This document shows, piece after piece, positions 9,794 through 15,658 of a stretch of 15,658 nucleotides of DNA. The position numbers and the translations under genes were made by a program. The DNA lies in contig JADJPJ010000034.1 of assembly GCA_016713325.1 (NCBI GenBank), positions 1-15,658 on the forward strand, in the 5' to 3' direction. The stretch's first letter is position 1; every line of letters begins with the position of its first letter. The stretch comes from Candidatus Flexifilum affinis (GTDB lineage Bacteria > Chloroflexota > Anaerolineae > Aggregatilineales > Phototrophicaceae). The notes under the pieces are model-generated. The model saw only the letters and a program-made list of their open reading frames with translations. It did no database searches and was not told where the DNA came from.

Positions 9794-10105
9794 ATGGCAC
9801 GAACCCCTTTGACCGATAGTCAAATTGACGCGCACCTGACCACCCTCCTGGGCTGGTCGCGCGCCGGCGACAGCCTGACCAAGACCTTCAACCTGCCCTC
9901 GTACATGGCCGGGCTGGCCTTCGCGACCGCCGTCGGAACGATCTGCGAGGGCATGGACCACCACCCGGACATGCAGATCGGCTGGAAGAAAGTGACCGTC
10001 ACCTTCACCACCCATGACGCGGGCAACAAGATCACCGAATTCGACGTCGCCGCAGCCAAAGCGATCGAATCGCTCGGCTACCCCCGACCCGGCGGCAGTG
10101 CGTGA
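9794..10105 (+). CDS. phhB: 4a-hydroxytetrahydrobiopterin dehydratase (pterin-4a-carbinolamine dehydratase)
   Basis: Cytoplasmic enzyme of 103 residues, a typical family length. It dehydrates 4a-hydroxytetrahydropterin to quinonoid dihydropterin during cofactor recycling. The signature is complete: EGMDHHPDMQIGWKKVTVTF, with H55-H56, P57, W64 and then T73-H74 and D84 (TEFDVAAAKAIE), the residues lining the pterin site. The start at 9794 is chosen over a GTG at 9785 because AGGAG lies eight bases upstream of the ATG. No aromatic amino-acid hydroxylase is in the window, so the role here may be molybdopterin-related or stand-alone, as is often suggested for such orphans. Its stop overlaps the GTG start of the LRR gene (GTGA), implying translational coupling. 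Confidence 0.92.
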   Translation: MARTPLTDSQIDAHLTTLLGWSRAGDSLTKTFNLPSYMAGLAFATAVGTICEGMDHHPDMQIGWKKVTVTFTTHDAGNKITEFDVAAAKAIESLGYPRPGGSA

Positions 10106-11004
10106 CCGAACCGACGCCCACGCTAGAGTACCTGCGCGGCCGGCGGGCGCTCATCCTGACCGGCCGCGGCAGGACCTACGTCGAGGATGCCAGTGAACTG
10201 GGCGATCTGTCGGCGGTCGAAGCGCTGGTCCTCGACGACAGCAGCCTGACCGCTCTCCCCGACTGGCTGTGGCGGCTGCCGAACCTCAAGGTCCTCAATC
10301 TGGGCGGCAACCCGCTGGGGACGCTGCCCGACGCCATCGGCGATCTGAGCGGGCTGGAAGAACTCTATGTCCACAGCACAGCGCTGACCGAACTGACGGA
10401 TCGCCTCGGCGATCTCAACTGTCTGCGCATTCTCGACCTGGGCCACAACGCTCTGGCCGCCCTGCCCGACTCGCTGGCGCGCCTGGGCCAGATTCGCGAC
10501 TTCCTCTACCTCAGCGACAATCACCTGAGCGAGATCCCGCCGGGGCTGTTCTCCGCCTGGACAGAACTGCGCTATCTGGGTCTGACGCACAACGCGCTCA
10601 CAACGCTTCCGGAGACGCTGGGCGCCATGGCTGGCCTGCGCGAGCTGCGGCTGTACAACAACCGGCTCACGGCGCTGCCGGACTCGATCGGCGGGCTGGC
10701 CGACCTGCGCGAGCTGCACCTGATGCACAACGCGCTCACGGCGCTGCCGGAGTCGCTGGGGCAGCTCGACCGGCTGACGCAACTCGACCTGCGTGGCAAC
10801 CGCCTGTCGACGCTGCCAGAATCGCTGGTGGGGTTGACGTCACTGGTCCACCTGGATCTGCGGTCCAATGCCCTGCGCGACGTCCCCGGCTGGATCGCTG
10901 ATCTGCCCGCGCTGCGCAAGCTCGATCTGCGCTGGAACCCCCTGTGCGCCGTGCCGAGTTGGATCGACCGGTTGGAATCGCGCGGCTGCATTGTCTATCA
11001 TTGA
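10102..11004 (+). CDS. Leucine-rich repeat protein (plant-type, 23-residue repeats)
   Basis: Cytoplasmic 300-residue protein made almost wholly of LRRs; the first 30 residues form a short cap. From about residue 35 to 295 roughly eleven repeats follow the 23-residue consensus LxxLxLxxNxLxxLPxxIxxLxx, for example LKVLNLGGNPLGTLPDAIG, LRELRLYNNRLTALPDSIG and LTQLDLRGNRLSTLPESL. This is the class seen in Ras-interacting LRR proteins and in bacterial regulators; it makes a curved protein-binding surface. There is no signal peptide, membrane helix or linked enzyme domain. The start is GTG 10102, overlapping the dehydratase stop by four bases. Neighbouring repeats around 10590-10750 are very similar at DNA level with a 69-base period, suggesting recent repeat duplication. 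The binding partner is unknown. Confidence 0.88.
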   Translation: MTEPTPTLEYLRGRRALILTGRGRTYVEDASELGDLSAVEALVLDDSSLTALPDWLWRLPNLKVLNLGGNPLGTLPDAIGDLSGLEELYVHSTALTELTDRLGDLNCLRILDLGHNALAALPDSLARLGQIRDFLYLSDNHLSEIPPGLFSAWTELRYLGLTHNALTTLPETLGAMAGLRELRLYNNRLTALPDSIGGLADLRELHLMHNALTALPESLGQLDRLTQLDLRGNRLSTLPESLVGLTSLVHLDLRSNALRDVPGWIADLPALRKLDLRWNPLCAVPSWIDRLESRGCIVYH

Positions 11005-11037
11005 GCGCAGTTTCTTGAAACAACGGGGTAGGTTCGC

Positions 11038-12519
11038 ATGGCAACAGCATGGTGGCAGCGCGGTATCGTCTATCAGGTCTATCCGCGCAGCTTTATGGAT
11101 TCCAATGGCGACGGCGTCGGCGACCTGCCGGGCATCACCGCGCGGCTCGACTATCTCGCCTGGCTCGGCGTCGATGCCGTGTGGATCTCGCCCATCTTTG
11201 CGTCGCCCATGCTGGACTTCGGCTACGACGTGGCCGACTACCGCGCCATCGACCCGCTTTTCGGCACACTGGCCGACTTCGACGCGCTACTCGACCGCGC
11301 CCATGCGCTCGGCCTGAAGGTGATCCTCGACCTGGTGCCCAATCACACCTCGCACCTGCACGCCTGGTTTCAGGAGTCGCGCTCCTCGCGCAGTAACCCC
11401 AAGCGCGACTGGTACATCTGGCGCGACGCCAAACCCGATGGATCGCCCCCCAACAACTGGCTGGCCTACTTCGGCGGCGCGGCCTGGACCTGGGACGAGG
11501 CCACCGGCCAGTACTACCTGCACAACTTCCTGCCAGAACAGCCGGAACTCAACTACCGCAACCCCGAAGTGCTCGCGGCCATGCAGGACACCATCCGCTT
11601 CTGGCTGGCGCGCGGCATCGACGGATTCCGCGTCGACGTCATCGACCGCATGATGAAGGACCGCGATCTGCGCGATAATCCACTCGATGAGCACTGGACG
11701 GAAGGGGGGAACTCGGCCCACCGTTTGAAGCGGCTGTACAGCGAACGCGCCGAGGGCATTCACGACCTGATCCGGCAGTTCCGATCCGTCTTTGAAGAGT
11801 TCGACGAGCGGGTGATGATCGGCGAGATCGACTACAGCACCTCGCCGGAGATGATCACCAGCTTCTACGGCAGCGGCGACCACCCTTATGGCGACGAGAT
11901 CCACCTGCCGTTCAACTTCGCGCTGTGCGTGCTGCCCTGGACTTCGAAGGCCCAGCGTGAGTTCATCGACGCTTACGACGCGTCCATTCCCCCGTACGGG
12001 TGGGGCAACTATCTGTACTACGGCGACGAACTGGGAATGCAGGATGTGCCGCTGACGCCGGAGCAGTTCAGGGATCCGCAGGGGATAAATCTCGGCGCGG
12101 CCTTCTGCCGCGACCCTCAGCGCTCGCCCTTACAGTGGGATGCCAGCCCGAAAGCCGGCTTCACCACCGGGACACCCTGGCTGCCCTTCTCGCCCGACAA
12201 GGCGACCGCCAACGTCGAGACGCAGAAGGCCGACCCGCGCTCCATGCTGAGTCTGGTTCGCCGGCTGATCGAGCTGCGCCGCGACGACGAGCGCCTACTG
12301 GTCGGGGCTTACCGCCCGGTCGATGCGCCGGACGGCTGCACCGTCTACACGCGCGGCGAGGTCTACGCCGTCGCCCTCAACCTGACGGGGCAGCCGCAAG
12401 GGCTGATTCTGCCGCGCGGCGGGGAGATCGTGCTTTCCACGCACCTCGATCGCCAGGGGGATACCCCCGCGCTGCTCGGCCTGCGCGCCGACGAAGGCGT
12501 CATCGTGCGGATGGAGTGA
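11038..12519 (+). CDS. GH13 alpha-glucosidase/oligo-1,6-glucosidase family protein with internal deletion
   Basis: Glycoside hydrolase family 13 enzyme of the alpha-glucosidase/oligo-1,6-glucosidase type, 493 residues, no signal peptide, so cytoplasmic use of malto- or isomalto-oligosaccharides is expected. Seen in order: WWQRGIVYQVYPRSF and SNGDGVGDLPGI (N-terminus with the Ca-like loop), DAVWISPIF, region I DLVPNHTS, region II GIDGFRVDV with nucleophile D200, region III MIGEI with acid/base E263, then YYGDELGMQD and the C-terminal beta domain. Between N324 and Y325 (base 12009/12010) about 34 residues are missing in frame. They would carry region IV (NHD, the third catalytic Asp) and the AARVAAMLLLTLRGTP-like helix. 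Without them activity is unlikely. The start at 11038 has a weak GGTAGG site. It follows the LRR gene by 33 bases and precedes the lyase gene by 28. Confidence 0.88.
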   Translation: MATAWWQRGIVYQVYPRSFMDSNGDGVGDLPGITARLDYLAWLGVDAVWISPIFASPMLDFGYDVADYRAIDPLFGTLADFDALLDRAHALGLKVILDLVPNHTSHLHAWFQESRSSRSNPKRDWYIWRDAKPDGSPPNNWLAYFGGAAWTWDEATGQYYLHNFLPEQPELNYRNPEVLAAMQDTIRFWLARGIDGFRVDVIDRMMKDRDLRDNPLDEHWTEGGNSAHRLKRLYSERAEGIHDLIRQFRSVFEEFDERVMIGEIDYSTSPEMITSFYGSGDHPYGDEIHLPFNFALCVLPWTSKAQREFIDAYDASIPPYGWGNYLYYGDELGMQDVPLTPEQFRDPQGINLGAAFCRDPQRSPLQWDASPKAGFTTGTPWLPFSPDKATANVETQKADPRSMLSLVRRLIELRRDDERLLVGAYRPVDAPDGCTVYTRGEVYAVALNLTGQPQGLILPRGGEIVLSTHLDRQGDTPALLGLRADEGVIVRME

Positions 12520-12547
12520 TCGTTTCGATGCCCCGAAAGGAAACACC

Positions 12548-13427
12548 ATGAACCGTATCCGGCGCGCGCTGTTGTTCATGCCCGGCGACAGCCGCAAGAA
12601 GATCGAGAAGGGCGCGGCCAGCGATGTCGACTCCGTGATCATGGATCTGGAGGACGGGGTCGCGCTGAATCAGAAGGACGCCGCCCGGCGCGAGATTGCC
12701 GCGGCGCTGCGCGAGGTCGATTTCGGACGGACCGAGAAGCTGGTGCGCGTCAACCCGGCGAGCAGCCCGTTCTTCGCCGACGATCTGGACGCCGTGCTGC
12801 CGGCCCACCCGGAGGGGATCGTGCTGCCCAAGGTCGATTCGGCAGACGCCATCGCGGCAGTCGACGCCCGGATTCACGCCGAGGAGACGGCCCAGGGCTG
12901 GACGCCGGACGGCATCGCCCTGATCGCCATCGTCGAGTCGGCGATGGGGGTGGTCAACCTGCGCGAGATCGCCGCCAGTGTCCGCGAGTGCCCGCGTTTG
13001 CAGGCGCTGGTCTTCGGCGCTGAAGACCTGGCCGGCGACATGGGCGCGATCCGCACCGCCGAGGGTGGGAAGGGCTGTATGCGCGCGGCGCGGTGGTGCT
13101 GCACGCCAGAGCCTTCGGGCTGGAGGCCATCGACACGGTGCACATCGACTTCAACGACGAAGCCGGGCTGATCGCGCAGTCGCGCCGGGCGCTGGAGATG
13201 GGCTACAGCGGCAAGCTGGCCATCCACCCCGGCAGGTGGAGCCAATCCAGCGGGCGTTCACGCCGAGCGAGGACGAGGTGGCGGCGGCGCGGCGGCTGGT
13301 CGAGGCGCACGCGGCGCAGCAGGCGGCCGGCCTGGGCGCGTTCCAAATCGACGGCCGGATGATCGACATGCCGCTGATCCGTGCGGCGGAGCGGGTGCTG
13401 GCGCGGGCGGAACGGGCGAAGGCGTGA
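12548..13427 (+). CDS. CitE-like HpcH/HpaI aldolase/citrate lyase family protein, frame broken
   Basis: CoA-ester lyase of the CitE superfamily (citrate lyase beta subunit, malyl-CoA lyase or citramalyl-CoA lyase). It cleaves or makes C-C bonds in CoA thioesters using Mg2+. The N-terminus RRALLFMPGDSRKKIEK is the family hallmark, then VDSVIMDLEDGVA, LVRVNP with R67, GIVLPKVDS, IALIAIVESAMGV with metal ligand E130, and FGAEDLAGDMGA (D160/D164). Single missing bases near 13066 and 13235 break the frame. Rejoining gives LYARGAVVLHARAFGLEAID, TVHIDFNDEAGLIAQSR, GYSGKLAIHPGQVEPIQRAF (the His-Pro CoA-side motif) and a normal C-terminus, about 293 residues. ATG 12548 follows AAAGGAAA. A lone CitE-like gene, without CitD/CitF, argues for a malyl- or citramalyl-CoA type reaction rather than citrate lyase; the substrate is not certain. 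Confidence 0.85.
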
Positions 13428-13484
13428 GGGGAGCTGATAAACAACCGGAATGAATGATGCCGGATCCGGATAGTTCGTGCTGCG

Positions 13485-13608
13485 CCGCCGAGGGCTGAAG
13501 CCCGTCGGCTAGACAAAGACAAGCTCACTAAAGGAGCTAAGCTTGTGTGTTTCGGTCCCTTCAGTGGACCTGTCGGTTTGGTAGCCGAGGTGCTTCAGCC
13601 CTCGGCGG
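13485..13608. repeat. 124-bp composite palindromic element with internal hairpins
   Basis: The outer 17-bp perfect inverted repeat is formed by 13485-13501 and 13592-13608 (core CCGAGGGCTGAAG/CTTCAGCCCTCGG). A second pair, TCGGCTA/TAGCCGA (13505-13511, 13582-13588), is nested inside. The middle holds two more hairpins: CAAGCT...AGCTTG around 13520-13545, containing AGCTC/GAGCT, and GGTCC-CTTCAGT-GGACC (13554-13570). The whole could fold as a multi-branched structure. It has no coding capacity and lies between the convergent lyase and WD40-like genes. The form is that of a non-autonomous palindromic repeat (REP/MITE class); only one copy is in the window. Confidence 0.7.
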
Positions 13609-13663
13609 GACAACGCAACCCAGGCTGATCCGACCAGACCTATCGCGGTTATCTATGCGTCCA

Positions 13664-13692
13664 GGCAGGGTGAGTAGCGGCAGCACCCTGCC
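13664..13692. terminator. Hairpin between convergent genes, possible terminator
   Basis: GGCAGGGTG (13664-13672) and CACCCTGCC (13684-13692) form a perfect 9-bp stem with an 11-nt loop. It sits about 240 bases after the lyase stop and 50 bases after the WD40-like stop. No T-tract follows on either strand, so intrinsic termination is not certain. The rest of the 314-base gap between 13427 and 13742 is filled by the palindromic element at 13485-13608 and otherwise shows nothing recognisable. Confidence 0.35.
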
Positions 13693-13741
13693 ATGCCCTG
13701 CGTTGGGTCCGCGCTTCTTTGCGATCAGACCGCGAAGACAC

Positions 13742-14786
13742 TCACCGGATGCGCTGCCCGGAAACCAGATCCCACTCGTAGACGACGTCGCCCGAACGCG
13801 CGGCGACAGTGGTGCTGTTCAGGAAAATACACCTCACTGTTATCCGGCAGCGCGAAGGCGATAAGTCCGGGCAGGCGCGCCTCGAACGTTTCCGGCAGGT
13901 TCCACAGATCCCAGACGCGAATGGCCGTGTAGGCGCATGATCAGGTAGCGGTTGTCCGGCGAGAGCGCGACTGACCGGCGGCATTGCGCTCCGATTCACC
14001 TCGGTGCCAACGCCAGTCGCGATGTCATAAACCGCCAGAGCAGGTTCTTCCCGTTTCCACATATCGCGCTGACCGTAGACGATCACCTGCGCCAAATCCG
14101 GCGAAAATGCAAAACGGGAAGCGGTACCGTGTGCATAGCTTACAAGTGACAAGCGAGTCACGTTGTCAAAGCTAATCACCTGCCGTCCGGTCGTCGTGTC
14201 GAAGGCAGCGACGCCTGTTCTTCCGCTGCTCCAGACCCAACCGCGCCTATCATCCCAGTAAACCTGGTAGAGATCGGCATATACACGTCGATAATCGTAC
14301 GGTTGCTCCAGTTCTACCACCCGACCGGTAGCTGGGGTCCAGATGAATTGTGGATGTGTACTGCCTTCATACGTAGCGCTTCTGTACCAGGTGGAAACGA
14401 GAACTGCGCGTTATCAGGTCTCCAGAACAGCCGGGGATAAGCTGAAAGCAACTCATTGCACATTCCACGAAACTCGCGCAGACGCTCACCGGTGGCTGCA
14501 TCCCAGATGATCAGGCCAGGGAAACAGTCATCGTACGCAGCGAGTGTCCGATGACGAAGCGGCAGTCGGGCGAATACTCGAAGTTGTACATGTAGGGGAG
14601 TATGTCCCGACGGATGATCTCCCTTTCCCGGGCGATAGAAGGTGATCGCGCCGTTATCGGGAAACCCCGGGCAGCTGCCGCCGCACAGCCGCCGGTCTGA
14701 GCGTCAACGCGTTCTTGATCCAGCGCGAAGATCGCGCCCAGCACCAGCAGCGCCACAAGAAGCGAAAACCGCCGCACCGCAACCAT
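13742..14786 (-). CDS. Secreted WD40/beta-propeller-like protein, frame broken
   Basis: Probable exported beta-propeller protein of about 348 residues. Met 14786 begins a signal peptide (VAVRRFSLLVALLVLGAIFA, then an Ala-Gln cleavage region ending VDAQ). Repeated blade-like segments follow: YNFEYSPDCRFVIGHS, LIIWDAATGERLREFRG, FIWTPATGRVVELEQPY, VAAFDTTTGRQVISFDN, SRFAFSPDLAQVIVYG, LAVYDIATGVGTEVNR and VVYEWDLVSGQRI. The 'FSPD...' and 'WD-x-x-x-G-x-x' pattern is that of WD40 repeats. Single-base breaks occur near 14535 and 14375 and several between 13980 and 13800, so the last third is only approximate. Binding partner and role are unknown. A hydrophobic N-terminus and propeller suggest display at the cell surface or in the envelope. 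Upstream at 14829-14851 lie two short palindromes that might be regulatory. Confidence 0.65.
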
Positions 14787-14894
14787 GATGAACTCCGCAG
14801 TTGAAAAAACATCCATGTGGCCCGCCCACTGTGGCACAGGCCATCATGGCCGCTATGATATCCCTTTGTGCGTTCCGTCACACCGCCGCAATGC

Positions 14895-15383
14895 CTACGG
14901 GCGAGCTACCACCGACCCCACCCCATAGAAGGCAGCGACGCAGCGGTTGAGCGGCATGCCGGCGTCCGGCGTCAGCGACTCCAGCCCCAGGTTGGCCGGC
15001 ACGTCGACGGTGAAGGCGGGCACCACCACGTCGGAGCCGGGCGCAGCGGCGCGCAGCGTTTCCGCGCCGGCGTCCCACTCGGCGGCGTAGGTCTGGTAGA
15101 GCGGCAGCAGGCGCAGATTCTGCACCAGCACTGGCGCCACGCCGATCAGCGCAAGGATCAGCGCGGCAGCCGGAGCGAACCGCCGCCAGCGGGGCCGGAC
15201 GCGCGGGCGCAACCACACCCCCACCGCCGCCCCGAGCACGGCGTACCAGCCGGCCATGAACAGCAGGATCACCAGGAAGGATCGGGCCGGCGGCGGTGCG
15301 GAGGTGGCATGGAAGCCGGGCATCATGAACGCCGCAACGACCAGCACGGCTCCCACCGCCCATGCAATGAGTAGGGACGCCAT
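14895..15383 (-). pseudogene. C-terminal fragment of a DUF6056 membrane protein
   Basis: An open frame of 162 residues from ATG 15383. It has three hydrophobic segments (ASLLIAWAVGAVLVVAAFMM, ARSFLVILLFMAGWYAVLGA, APAAALILALIGVAPVLVQN), then the conserved tail LPLYQTYAAEWDAGAETLR, SDVVVPAF and LNRCVAAFYGV, which I recognise as the end of DUF6056 proteins: many-helix membrane proteins, often next to surface-glycan genes in Chloroflexota, of unknown function. Full-length members are several hundred residues long. Here the similarity stops at the start codon, which itself lies inside a hairpin repeat (15375-15394), and no N-terminal part is found to the right. It is therefore probably a decayed remnant left after repeat insertion or rearrangement. 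Expression as a short membrane protein cannot be excluded. Confidence 0.55.
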
Positions 15384-15396
15384 TCTTGGCGTCCGC
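15371..15396. repeat. Hairpin repeat GTAGGGACG, copy 1
   Basis: GTAGGGACGCCA-TTCT-TGGCGTCCGC: an 8-bp perfect stem (15375-15382 with 15387-15394) and a 4-nt loop. It is the first of three copies with the same frame GTAGGGACGC..GCGTCCG. It overlaps the start codon of the DUF6056 fragment. Confidence 0.65.
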
Positions 15397-15431
15397 AGAC
15401 CCCCCACCCCCCGCCACATCGAACGCCGACC

Positions 15432-15456
15432 GTAGGGACGCCCAACGGGGCGTCCG
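15432..15456. repeat. Hairpin repeat GTAGGGACG, copy 2
   Basis: GTAGGGACGCCC-AACG-GGGCGTCCG: an 8-bp perfect stem (15436-15443 with 15448-15455) and a 4-nt loop. The two innermost stem pairs differ from copies 1 and 3, but pairing is kept. Confidence 0.65.
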
Positions 15457-15488
15457 TCCTGGATTCCGGTCGTAGACCCTCACCCCAG

Positions 15489-15534
15489 GCGAGCGCGCTC
15501 GCACGCCCCTCTCCCGCCCCTGCGGGAGGGGGCG
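15489..15534. repeat. GC-rich palindromes related to the 5.5-kb element
   Basis: A perfect 14-base palindrome GCGAGCGCGCTCGC (15489-15502) is followed by a long hairpin: 15504-15517 pairs with 15522-15534 (13 bp, one bulged T, loop CCCT). Its core CGCCCCTCTCC and the preceding CCTCACC resemble the inner hairpin and middle arm of the element at 5481-5636, so the two are probably related repeats. Confidence 0.6.
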
Positions 15535-15572
15535 GTCACCCTCTGCCTGCATCTTGCCCAAAGCCGGTGGCT

Positions 15573-15597
15573 GTAGGGACGCGCTACTGCGCGTCCG
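15573..15597. repeat. Hairpin repeat GTAGGGACG, copy 3
   Basis: GTAGGGACGCGC-TACT-GCGCGTCCG: an 8-bp perfect stem (15577-15584 with 15589-15596) and a 4-nt loop, third of the family. The remaining bases to the window end (15598-15658) show no gene. Confidence 0.65.
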
Positions 15598-15658
15598 CTC
15601 ATACCCGAACGCCCGCAACCGATTCCCCTTCTCCCCGCTTGCTTGCAAGGCGCTTGCG

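Noticed and set aside
10123..10782. A 219-codon open frame on the minus strand, repetitive
   Set aside because: It mirrors the LRR repeats on the opposite strand; the periodicity comes from the real gene.
13428..13741. Small coding genes in the gap between the lyase and the WD40-like gene
   Set aside because: Short open frames here overlap the palindromic element and have no ribosome sites or protein-like composition.
15371..15597. CRISPR-like array at the right end
   Set aside because: There are only three copies, spacing is unequal (61 and 141 bases), each unit is a self-complementary hairpin with changing inner bases, and no cas gene is present.

Overview
The window is GC-rich bacterial chromosomal DNA. 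The gene repertoire looks most like a member of the Chloroflexota (Anaerolineae-like): a DUF6056 membrane-protein fragment, a STAS-like small protein, a CPA1/TrkA_N fusion antiporter, a plant-type LRR protein, and many short palindromic repeats. This placement is inferred from family content, not from a marker gene. There are no rRNA or tRNA genes, no CRISPR array, no transposase and no phage gene.

Layout. 1-337 (+): tail of a STAS-like protein. 445-3471 (-): an endonuclease/exonuclease/phosphatase-family protein, then a peroxiredoxin-like protein, then an MFS exporter, all co-directional. 3509-5450 (+): an unrecognised membrane protein followed by a CcrM-type adenine DNA methyltransferase with a C-terminal RAMA domain. 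5481-5636: a nested palindromic element between convergent genes. 5657-8880 (-): a YcaQ/AlkX-like DNA-repair glycosylase with a clear promoter, then a cation/proton antiporter fused to a TrkA_N domain. 9078-13427 (+): a DUF998 membrane protein, then pterin carbinolamine dehydratase, an LRR protein, a GH13 glucosidase and a CitE-like lyase, closely spaced and probably co-transcribed. 13485-13692: a second palindromic element plus a hairpin, again between convergent genes. 13742-14786 (-): a secreted WD40-like protein. 14895-15383 (-): the C-terminal piece of a DUF6056 protein, cut at a hairpin repeat. 15371-15658: an array of hairpin repeats.

Quality. Most genes left of about 5.1 kb, and several right of 13 kb, carry single-base indels, mainly in short homopolymers, while reading-frame quality on both sides of each indel stays good. 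This looks like residual sequencing or assembly error more than natural decay, so such genes are given as one CDS each with the frame breaks described. About 6.6-13.0 kb is clean.

Most notable. (1) The peroxiredoxin-like gene has an in-frame TGA exactly where the family has its first redox Cys (RHFG-[TGA]-IHC). It is followed at the right distance by a bacterial SECIS-like hairpin, so it is a candidate selenoprotein of the SelU/AAED1 type. (2) The GH13 enzyme lacks, in frame, about 34 residues that include conserved region IV (NHD), although the rest of the gene is intact. (3) Three hairpins at the right end share an invariant frame and show compensatory base changes. (4) A solitary CcrM-like methyltransferase is present.
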